Assembly (NCBI GenBank): GCA_035578905.1
Contig: JAQJVL010002627.1
Coordinates: 1-64,000, forward strand
Source: Stictocephala bisonia
Taxonomy: Eukaryota > Arthropoda > Insecta > Hemiptera > Membracidae
Length of the DNA stretch: 64,000 nt
Reading direction: 5' to 3'
Shown piece after piece: positions 32,566-41,220 of the stretch. Within the stretch, counting starts at the first letter, position 1. The number at the start of each line of letters is the position of its first letter. Under the pieces are notes generated by a model that was given only the letters and a program-made list of their open reading frames with translations, did no database searches and was not told the DNA's origin. The position numbers and the translations under genes were made by a program.

Positions 32566-34916
32566 CAGTAGAGTCTCGTTTATCCGACATAAACTGGCCA
32601 GGAGCACGTCGGATAAGCAAAAATGTCGGATAATAGGGAGGGTTAAGAAAAACCCTATTAAATGTTAATTAACTGTACAGTACTGTACTTTATATTACAG
32701 TATAGTACAAATACTACGAACATTTTATAAGAAAACAACAGACAAAGTTAAACAGCATAAAGAAAAGTTAAAAGTGTACTTACGGTAAAAAAATAACTAA
32801 TGTAGAGCCCTGTAGTATATACACTGTAAATGTTTAAATACAGTACTGTATTTATACACACACAATACACTAATAAAAACACACAGTACACAATATTTAC
32901 ACATGATAAAACGTTCAGTTCTATGCTGGTTTGAAGAAGTTGTTGATCGTGGTCTGCTTTCCAGACGACTGCCGTTTTTTAGCTGCTAAGTCTCGCCACC
33001 TTTGCAGCATTAAAATGTCTATTCCTGTAGCTTCTTCTTGTTGCTCAGCGTACTGAAGTGCAGTCTCAAAAGCCCTAACTCCGTCGTTATGGGAAATTCT
33101 CTGAGGCTCGTGGGGTGCTTCATCTGAATCTTCACTTTCATTCTCGTCACAATTGACAAGAGTAACAATTTCGTCATCTGTTATCTCAAACTGTTCATCG
33201 TCATCATTTAACCAAGTTTCAACTTCTGCCACAGATACATCCTCGCAACCAGGGAGACGTTGCACTAAAGGTAGAACGGTTTCTTGGGTTACATTGTCTG
33301 GTTTCACACTTTGATCATCGCCACCACCAAGCAGCTTCTTCCATGATTTGACAATCGTTGGAGTTTTCACGTCAGCCCAGGCGCCTGCAATCCAATAGAC
33401 CGCATCTTTGACATTTACGTTTTTCAACTTTTGTATCAAGTCCTTTCCTTCTTCCATTTCTTCAATAAGTGTGGACAGTAGCTTCCTACAGTAATTTCTT
33501 TTCAGTGCCTCCAAAACACCCTGATCCATAGGTTGGCAAATGGCGGTTACGTTGGGGGGCAAAAACATTGCTTTTATATCACCATCTCGAAGTGTGTCTG
33601 CGTCAGGGTGTGTTGGAGCATTGTCGAGTAGCAAAATTGCTTTTCTAGGCAGATTGTTTTCTTTTAAAAACTTCTCAGTTGCAGGAACAAACTCCTTAAA
33701 AAACCATTCCTTGAAAATTTCAGAACTCATCCAAGCACTTTTTTGGTGGTAATATTTTACCGGTAGGGCGGTTTTTGACACTTTCTTAAAAGCCCTAGGA
33801 TTTTTTGCTTTTCCTATCATTGCAAGGTCCATTTTTAAATTTCCTGTAGCATTACTACACGCTAAAATTGTTAGCCTTTCTTTACTACGCTTGTAGCCAG
33901 GAGCAGCCTTTTCAGCTTTGGCTGCAAGACTCTTACTGGGCAACAATTTGTAATTGACTCCTGTCTCGTCACAGTTAAACAACTGATCACCTGTTATGCT
34001 CTCGTTTTCAATAATTTTCTCAAATCTGTTCTTGAAGGCTTCCATTTCTACAAAATCAGATGACAACTTTTCACCACACACATTTAACTGGCGGACACCG
34101 TAACGTTTTTTCCACCGGTCAAGCCAACCAACACTTGCGGTAAAATCTGGGTCTCCTTCGTCAAATTGTTTCCTAAAACTTAATGCTTTTTCCTGCAAAA
34201 TAGGTCCTGAAATCGGCACACCTTTGTCCCTCAACTGAGTAAACCATATGTACAACGCTTCACTAACTTTTTCATAGTCACATTTTTTCATAGTTTTTCT
34301 TCCTTCTAATGCACTTTCCGTAATTCTTGATGTACACCATTTTTCTATTTCTACACGCCTCTTTTTCCAGTCTCCCACTGTTACCCTTCCAACACCATAG
34401 TCGTCAGCTACCTTCTGCATTGTCTCTCCCCTATCCAGTCTTTTGATTGCGTCAAGTTTTTGTTGCATTGATACAACAACTTTCTTCCTTTTTCTATCCA
34501 TTGTCACTCCACGTACAGTAATTCACACTCGTTGGTAAATGTAACACATACAGACACACACACGAGCAAACATACGACTAAGCGCGGACGAGGAATCGTG
34601 ACAACACGGGCGACTGAACTGACGTAGCGATCGAGTTAAGACTGACTGCCCAAACAATGCGTCACTGGCAGAGAAAGTTGACCGGCACCGGCGAGGCAAT
34701 GACCCGATGACACATCATTGCCATTGTCTACGGCACGTACGCCGGCGACCGTACGGTCGGGTTCAATTATAACGGAGCCTCGGTATAGTCTGCAGGCCCT
34801 AAAAATGGACCACGCCCGCTTTTACTTGCGTTAATTTGCGATAAGTTGGGCAAAACGGCATGTCGGATAAAACGGAATGTCGGATAAGCGAAGGTCGGAT
34901 AAGCGAGACTCTACTG
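32566..34916 (-). mobile_element. Complete Tigger/pogo DNA transposon with TA duplication
   Basis: 2351 bp, bounded by TA on each side (32564-32565, 34917-34918). Terminal inverted repeats start CAGTAGAGTCTCGTTTATCC (left) and, read inward from the right, CAGTAGAGTCTCGCTTATCC. Inside both ends the 9-mer GTCGGATAA or its complement recurs (32579, 32610, 32625; 34862, 34879, 34894), plausible transposase-binding sites. It encodes one uninterrupted transposase on the minus strand. The near-identical ends and open frame suggest a recent insertion. Confidence 0.95.
32921..34507 (-). CDS. Tigger-type pogo transposase, apparently intact (528 aa)
   Basis: DNA transposase of the Tigger/jerky branch of the pogo family. 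Residues 8-60 form a CENP-B-type helix-turn-helix (KLDAIKRLDRGETMQKVADD, YGVGRVTVGDWK). Residues 75-150 are the second, Tc5-type HTH (GWLDRWKKRYGVR, EKLSSD). The DDE domain follows: D180 in FNCDETGVN, D295 in LLLDNAPTH and D328 in CQPMDQGVL, giving a DD32D arrangement. The C-terminus is acidic and ends in QTTINNFFKP, resembling a PCNA-binding PIP-like motif seen in several Tigger proteins. The length is normal for the family, with no stop or frameshift. The ATG at 34507 (a second Met two codons on) follows a GC-rich leader. Catalytic residues are intact, so it may be active. Confidence 0.95.
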   Translation of the reverse strand: MTMDRKRKKVVVSMQQKLDAIKRLDRGETMQKVADDYGVGRVTVGDWKKRRVEIEKWCTSRITESALEGRKTMKKCDYEKVSEALYIWFTQLRDKGVPISGPILQEKALSFRKQFDEGDPDFTASVGWLDRWKKRYGVRQLNVCGEKLSSDFVEMEAFKNRFEKIIENESITGDQLFNCDETGVNYKLLPSKSLAAKAEKAAPGYKRSKERLTILACSNATGNLKMDLAMIGKAKNPRAFKKVSKTALPVKYYHQKSAWMSSEIFKEWFFKEFVPATEKFLKENNLPRKAILLLDNAPTHPDADTLRDGDIKAMFLPPNVTAICQPMDQGVLEALKRNYCRKLLSTLIEEMEEGKDLIQKLKNVNVKDAVYWIAGAWADVKTPTIVKSWKKLLGGGDDQSVKPDNVTQETVLPLVQRLPGCEDVSVAEVETWLNDDDEQFEITDDEIVTLVNCDENESEDSDEAPHEPQRISHNDGVRAFETALQYAEQQEEATGIDILMLQRWRDLAAKKRQSSGKQTTINNFFKPA

Positions 34917-35894
34917 TATTTTTATTAACTATTGGCTCTTTTTTCAATTGGTGATAATAATGAATTAAGAAAATATAAATGCTACTCACATTCATAAAAA
35001 CTAGTCATTTTTAGAAATGACAGTATACATTATTTTTTTAATTTAAGAAATAATAAACTATTTTGGGTCAGTAAATGTTAAGTCAATGCAATTTAAACAT
35101 TAATCCTTTAAATATTAATCCAATTTAAGACTTTGTAAAAAGAAAATAAAACAATTTAATAACATTTAATTATTTTAATAACAATGCTAAAGACTCATTT
35201 TGTTTAGTTTCAACACAATATTAATCTTAAAAACTTATTTTTCAATCCAATTCCCTACGTTTCGTATGCATTGTTTTTTCATTACAAGTCTAAATAAATT
35301 AACTCTAATATCTTAAGTTCATCATAAAAACCATTTATTTTTCAAAATTCACAATAAAACTAGAAGTGTAATTAATTTCAGAATTGGATGATTATAAATT
35401 AGATGAGTTGTAAACAGAATAGAATGTTTCTACAAGGTCTTTTTTATCAGGCAGGAAGTGATAAAAAATAAAAGTAAACAAGGGTGGAGCTCAGGTGGAA
35501 AGGATGACTGGACTCTGGACTCTTGAACAAAAACCGAATGGCGAATGGCTTTAGTTCACTGCATTTCCGTGTGAATTCCTATTCATTAATGTTAGGAGCA
35601 AACATTTTCTGACAAAGATATATTGTTTATCTTGTGGCCGGATGACGTTTGATTGTTCTGTTTATCAGTACTTTTCACACCTGAACATTTCTGATATGAA
35701 AGCTATCTCCCCATTTACGTTTTTCAAGAACCGAACTGCAGATCTGAGATTTTCCCATTGGTTTTCAGTTCTGGTTCTATTGTCAATAACTGATAGAACC
35801 GACTTTAGGGACCGACCAATCTCTACTTTTAAGTTCAAACCTTTCGGTTAAAGTTAAGACACTTTTTTTGGTTTTGTTTAAATAAATATTTTAA

Positions 35895-36048
35895 CCCTTT
35901 CAGTGTTTTGAATGGATGTTTCAAAAGTGCCGAAGCATTTTTACTCCATTTGCAAGGGTTTGGGGAAAACGCTTTAACTCTTTTATTATTAAGACAGAAT
36001 ATATATTTGTATACCATTTTAAAGCCTAATAACCAGGGAACAAGACAC

Positions 36049-36088
<40 letters not shown>

Positions 36089-36547
36089 TAATAATGCCTA
36101 CAAAAAAAACCAACAAAATAAAATTACTTACCAAAAAATATTTGTTATTTTTTTTCACTTTCTTGTCTTTTTTCCCATATTAAAAAAATGTGTAGTCTTT
36201 TTTTCTATACTGTTCAATGCAAAATTTAATTGTTTGTAGGTAAAAATTCATGGTGACTACTTCATTGACAAAAATGTATAAATAAACTAAGTCAGCTGAT
36301 GGCGTGAGTTTTTCACGCATAGGCGCATTAATATACACAAATAATGATATATTTATGTTTTTACAATGTAAATTAAAATGTTTATGAAAGAACAATTTCT
36401 CACAAGCAGATTCATATAAAATATATGCAAAAATATACATTTACTAATTAATTACACATTTATTTGTAAACGTCTGCCTTAACCGGACGTTTACACTTCT
36501 GGACATTTTTTAACGTCCGGTTTAACAGGACGTTGGCACTGAAAAGG
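35895..36547. mobile_element. piggyBac-like MITE, 653 bp
   Basis: TTAA on both sides (35891-35894, 36548-36551). The tips are CCCTTTCAGTG and, inward from the right, CCTTTTCAGTGCC. The right subterminal region carries GGACGTT/AACGTCC motifs (36470-36535). It contains a (TA)n run at about 36051-36085. No meaningful ORF. Confidence 0.85.
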
Positions 36548-37023
36548 TTAATACGAAAGAATTATAGCATATTAGGAACATAAAAAGATATATTTTCCCC
36601 AAATTTAGTGAAAAAAAAATAATAATTTGAGAAAAACATGTAAAACTGAAAACTGGGTTTTCTGATTTTCTTGGAAAATTTGAGGTTAGTGAAAAAATAT
36701 TTCAGGCAAAAGTTGTACATTATTAGCACAACTTCTGTATTTAACCTTTTTTCAATACGACGTCAAGTTTCCCTGGAAATCGTAAAAAAGCATGTTCACC
36801 CCCTACCCTACTCTGGATCGCTTTGAGTTGTTTTTTTCGATTTCAGTACAATATTTCCCCCCCTTTCAGCAAGTTTCGTGGTGTTCTTAGTTTTGATTTT
36901 ACTTTCATTTTTGGTAAGGATCAGCACTGGTCTAATGGGACAATAACAAAATTGTTCAATATTACAACATAATATGGCAATAAAATAATGGAGTAGACTA
37001 ACACTGCTTGTAATGCCCTAAAG

Positions 37024-37159
37024 GTACTGTGTGAAGACATTCACCGGCCACAGAGAATGGGTAAGGATGGTGAGGGTATCCCCTGACGGCAGCTACATCG
37101 CTTCTTGCTCCAATGACCACACAGTCAGAGTGTGGGCTATTTCATCCAAGGATTGCAAA
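37024..37159 (+). CDS. Lis-1: Lis-1 exon: WD4
   Basis: With the two bases carried over it reads [20 protein letters not shown], then [20 protein letters not shown] and SSKDCK, one complete WD repeat. Acceptor TAAAG/GTACTG; donor GCAAA/GTTGGT at 37160, a weaker than usual donor. It leaves at phase 0, joining to VELRDHDH of the next exon. Confidence 0.96.
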
Positions 37160-37366
37160 GTTGGTATTTCAAAACTATTAAGCTTAGGTCTCAAAACATT
37201 CAATATTAATTTTTTTTATTAATGATTGCTGAAACTATCATAATGAGCTAAAGATGGATGTAATATATTGAAGGAACTATGCTTAAGAAAAACTTAAGTA
37301 AGCTATGTTATGTCCATAAAAAATTTATTTTTAAAAGCTTGTTTTTAAACATTGTTTGGTGCTTAA

Positions 37367-40212
37367 CCCATTGCGGATCAAAGACGTCGCATTCACGTCC
37401 TGCGCGCGGGTGGACTGAAAGCTCAGCGACGTCACATTCACGTCGCTGCACCTGCTGTTTACGATTGCGTCATTCAAGCTCAATGTCCACTTTTAGAATG
37501 CACGCAGATGTTCTGGGGCACTTATCAGTTTGTCTGCTTATCTTATCTCTGTTCCTGTTTACTCAAAACATTCCTCGTTTTCGATAAATAATTTGTTTCG
37601 AACTAGTTTGAGGAGTTCTGTCGTTGCGTTTGGTAGGATATATTTTCGAGTGCGTGACTGCCAGAAAATGGCGGATAACTTACGTTCGTCTGAGTTAGAC
37701 AGACTACTAATGTGTAGCGGAAGTGAACCAAGTGACCTTGAGAGTGATATAGAGGGTGACGATGGGTCTGTAGTGCGATTATGTCCTCGATTACAGAATT
37801 ATTCGGACACTAACTTTGATAGTGACGAGCGTGCTAATTTGAGTGACATTGATTCCGATGTTATTCCCGGGACACCGCCGGATGTACAAAGTTTTATATT
37901 CAATTTCACTGAAACCCGTATCTTTGAACATCAACCTGGCCCTTCAACCCCTCAACCTGGCCCTTCAACCGCTCAACCTGGCTGTTCATCCCCTCAACCT
38001 GGCCCTTCAACCGCTCAATCTGGCTGTTCAACCCCTCAACCGCTCAACCTGGCTGTTCATCCCCTCAACCTGGCCCTTCAACTGCTGCTGATCCATCATT
38101 CCCGATCGTTGACGATGACGCCGACATCGGTCAAACTACTACTACAACTGCTACTGAGCCAAAGGGTAAACGTAAACGTAAAAAAAAGGTCAGTAAAAAA
38201 GTTGCTAATAAAAATAAAAAATCACAGCCAAAGGAAAAATTGGCCCAGAGCGAAAAAACCCAAAAAACCATCAATATTTGATTGGCAAAACGTACCAAAC
38301 AATCCTAAAGAAATTCCTTTCACAGCAACTCCAGGCTTAGATCCTGATATAAGTAGTAGTTTAGATGAAACATTTTCCGAATTAGATTCTTTTTTCCTAT
38401 TTTGTGGGGAAGAATTTTTTATGATGATAACACAGGAGACGAATGACTATGCAAATGCACAATTAGGGGATGCTAGACGAAAGCGGCTAAAAAGCGATGA
38501 CAATTGGACCCCTGTTACAGTGGACGAAATGAAGTCATACTTTGCCTTATACATTTTGATGGGCCAAGTAAAAAAACCTAATATAAGGCTTTACTGGTCT
38601 AAAAGAAAAATATTAGAGACCCCTATATTCTCTGAAACAATGCCAATTGCCAGGTTTATGGCAATTTCCCGATTTTTGCACTTTTCAGATGCAGCAGTGG
38701 AAAACGACCGAAATGACAAACTCATAAAAATTAGACCAGTTATTCGGTATCTAGAAACTAAGTTCCTAAACACATATCAGCTGGAGAAACAAATATCACT
38801 GGATGAAAGCCTAATGAAAATGCGATCTCGCCTGTCATACATACAATTCAATCCGAAAAAAAGGGCCAGATTTGGCGTAAAAATTTACAAAGTGTGTGAA
38901 GTAAACTCAGGATATTGTTCCGTGTTTAAAATTTATGTAGGCGAAGATAAAGTAAGTGCCGATTTTCTCGCTAGTGAGTCCGTTGTATTAGATCTAATGC
39001 AACCATTCTATAACCTAGGCTACACTGTTTTCTTAGACAATTGGTATGTTTCGCCATTGCTATTTGTTGAACTGCTGAAAAAAGACACACATGCCATTGG
39101 TACGGCACTGAAAAATAGGGTAGACATACCAAGTGTTTTCAAAACCATTGCCCTGAAGAAAAATGAAGCGATTTACAGGTCGTCAAATGGTGTATTGGCT
39201 ACCATGTGGCAAGATAACAAAGATGTTATCGTGTTATCAACCTACCACACTGACGTAACCTTTGAAGAGACTAGGATTCGAAAAAGGAAACATGGAGTGG
39301 AAGAGCAGGTAAAAAAACCGAATCTAATTAGTGACTACAACAATGGCATGTTTGGCGTCGATCGGATGGACGAAAGATTGTCTAGCTTCCCGATAATGCG
39401 CCGCACAGTAAAGGCCTACAAAAAGATATTTTTTTATCTGATTGATCTGGCAATATTCAATTCGTTTGCTATATACAACAAAGTAAAAGTTCCGAAGCCA
39501 AGGGAAAAACGACACTTTACCGATTTCAGGCTAAATTTAGCTGAGCAATTGATTGCGCGGGTCAATCTACCAGCAAAAACTTCACCCGGTCGTTTAGCGT
39601 TAGGTTTGAACCCTTTGCGATTACAATCAAAATCCTGGGCACAATTTCCGGCCCTACTACCACCTACAGGAAGTAAACAAAAAGCCTACAAAAAGTGCAA
39701 AGTCTGCAGTTCAAGAAGAGAACGAAGCGAGACAAGGTGGATGTGCAAACGTTGCAAAGTGCCGCTGCATTTGGACAAGGATTGTTTCGAAGACTACCAT
39801 ACCAAACTGCACTACTAAGTAAAACCAGTGTAAAGACAGCGTAAATATTTTGTAAATATGAGTTTAGTTTTATTAAAGTTTTATTCAAGTGACAGTTTTT
39901 TCTTCAGACGTAATTTTTTACTGTGAAATACATTTGATCCGGCCTACATGAAGCAGCTATTACACGCAATAAACTTAAGTAAAATATTATGTAACCTTAG
40001 TTTTTAAATATTTTGCAGTATAATATAATTATGTTTTAGTCCAATAAGGTCGGTGAGGTGTTTATGTGACGTAAGTAACAACAAAACGTGTAGAGTTTGC
40101 GAGCGCACTAAGCCGGCAGACGAGCGCGCGGTCGGCTGGTACCGCGCCGTTTTCGGAATTAATTCGTACCGCTAGGCCCGGGCACTCGCTACGCTTCGCG
40201 ATCCGCAATGGG
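37367..40212 (+). mobile_element. piggyBac element, 2.85 kb, complete ends
   Basis: Flanked by TTAA (37363-37366 and 40213-40216). The 13-bp terminal inverted repeats are identical, CCCATTGCGGATC. Just inside the left end are GACGTCGC/GCGACGTC and CACGTC motifs; the right end has CGCTACGCTTCGCG. It carries a single long transposase ORF. It has the best-preserved ends of the piggyBac copies in the window. Confidence 0.95.
37668..39818 (+). CDS. piggyBac transposase (716 aa), open but with an out-of-frame segment
   Basis: TTAA-specific cut-and-paste transposase (DDE_Tnp_1_7). The ATG at 37668 is chosen because MADNLRSSELDRLL opens the acidic N-terminus; the frame is open further upstream but without ATG. 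Residues 85-125 are a Q-P-G-P-S-T repeat. The catalytic triad is D379 (SLDESL), D457 (FLDNWY) and D565 (GVDRMD), with normal family spacing. The C-terminus is a Cys/His-rich domain (KKCKVCSSR, MCKRCKVPLHLDKDC). Roughly 38040-38260 appears to be read in the wrong frame: the +1 frame gives family-like sequence (QPGPSTAADPSFPIVDDDAD, KGKRKRKKK). A 13-bp slippage deletion between CAACC repeats near 38036-38045 is compensated downstream. Because that part is normally disordered, the protein might still work. Confidence 0.93.
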   Translation: MADNLRSSELDRLLMCSGSEPSDLESDIEGDDGSVVRLCPRLQNYSDTNFDSDERANLSDIDSDVIPGTPPDVQSFIFNFTETRIFEHQPGPSTPQPGPSTAQPGCSSPQPGPSTAQSGCSTPQPLNLAVHPLNLALQLLLIHHSRSLTMTPTSVKLLLQLLLSQRVNVNVKKRSVKKLLIKIKNHSQRKNWPRAKKPKKPSIFDWQNVPNNPKEIPFTATPGLDPDISSSLDETFSELDSFFLFCGEEFFMMITQETNDYANAQLGDARRKRLKSDDNWTPVTVDEMKSYFALYILMGQVKKPNIRLYWSKRKILETPIFSETMPIARFMAISRFLHFSDAAVENDRNDKLIKIRPVIRYLETKFLNTYQLEKQISLDESLMKMRSRLSYIQFNPKKRARFGVKIYKVCEVNSGYCSVFKIYVGEDKVSADFLASESVVLDLMQPFYNLGYTVFLDNWYVSPLLFVELLKKDTHAIGTALKNRVDIPSVFKTIALKKNEAIYRSSNGVLATMWQDNKDVIVLSTYHTDVTFEETRIRKRKHGVEEQVKKPNLISDYNNGMFGVDRMDERLSSFPIMRRTVKAYKKIFFYLIDLAIFNSFAIYNKVKVPKPREKRHFTDFRLNLAEQLIARVNLPAKTSPGRLALGLNPLRLQSKSWAQFPALLPPTGSKQKAYKKCKVCSSRRERSETRWMCKRCKVPLHLDKDCFEDYHTKLHY

Positions 40213-40216
40213 TTAA

Positions 40217-41216
40217 ACAATTGAGATGTTGGTACCTGTGAGGACTCCTCATGGTCCTACCTTTACTGATCCTGTTTAATCTGTCATCATAGCATTGCCA
40301 ATTACAGCCATAATTCATTTTTCTAGTTTTATTGAGTTTCCTGTTGGGGGGTGTGTGTGTGTGTGTATGCAGACATATATACAAGCGCGTTCGTAATGTC
40401 TGGAGACAGCATTATATTTTTTGAACCATTGAAAAACACCAATGCTACACAACAGATTCTACTTTGATAAATATTTTTATGTCAGAGGAACAAGGAGTCA
40501 GAAAAAATTCATAAATAACAGCGTAAGTCGAGTTGTACATCAAATCGTTATTAGAGAAATAGAATGCTATAAAGCCAACATAAAAAGCTTATACATATAG
40601 AAAATAGTGGCAGTTTAAATGTACAACATTGAGCTTGATACAAAAATATTTAGTTAAGAACAGTAACTTTTTAATCATCAACACCGTGTTTAAAATTCCA
40701 ATTTTTAAAGCAACTGTCAGTTGGTTATCCCATCAGGAAGATAGTCCCTGAAAATTCAGATAAATGTCTTACTACTGGTCAAGTTTTATATCAAATGAAG
40801 TCTTTATTTGCAGAACATAGTGTCAAAAAATCAACCCTAAAAGCTCCACTCTTTATAAAACGGCACTATTTAAAGAGTACAAAATTAAGCTAATTAAAAA
40901 ATACTACAGGATTTCTTTCATTTGATGGGTTATAGTAGTAAAATACTGAGAACCTTCTACGAGAACAATAATCCCATTTTTTTTAACTAGCTCAATTTTG
41001 TCATTTCGACCGCTGCCATCTTTTTAATTAGCTCAATTTTGTCATTTCGACCACTGTCATCTAATGCACCATTTAAAATTGTTCATCTGTTAGAATATTT
41101 TTTTGCAAGAAGAGTTAATTTAAATCCCCAATAAGATTTTGACTATCTAAGAACGTATAGATAGTGCTTTACTTACTCTTAAAATAAAAATTTGAGCATT
41201 TAAACAACACTAACTC
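40217..41216 (+). other. Lis-1 intron with short GT and 41-bp tandem repeats
   Basis: AT-rich intron sequence. It contains a short (GT)n run near 40350-40366 and a two-copy 41-bp tandem repeat (TAACTAGCTCAATTTTGTCA) at 40984-41062. No gene seen. Confidence 0.6.
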
Positions 41217-41220
41217 TTAA

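Larger units (their letters stand above)
31934..35825. mobile_element. hAT-like non-autonomous element with nested Tigger
   Basis: The ends are TAGTGATGGGTTGGTTCC and, inward from the right, TAGAGATTGGTCGGTCCC, the same family as the MITE at 21660-22072. The subterminal sequences (AACCGAGAACCGATTTCA type) are shared. Removing the Tigger insertion (32566-34916 plus its TA) leaves about 1.5 kb without a transposase ORF. I could not see a convincing 8-bp duplication. Confidence 0.7.
27140..36935. mobile_element. Foldback element split by nested insertions
   Basis: The left arm runs from 27140 to about 27960. The mirrored right arm is found in pieces: about 28110-28432, 29466-29578, 35826-35894 and 36548-36935. 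Anchors are AAGAACACCA(T/C)GAAACTTG at the outer tips, TTTCG.GTTAAAGTTTAGAC near 27430 and its complement at 35840, and AGTCCTTACCTATC near 28300 with its complement at 27705. Removing the insertions (28433-29465, 29579-35825, 35895-36547) would leave a palindrome of roughly 1.9 kb. No transposase is recognised in it. Confidence 0.75.
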
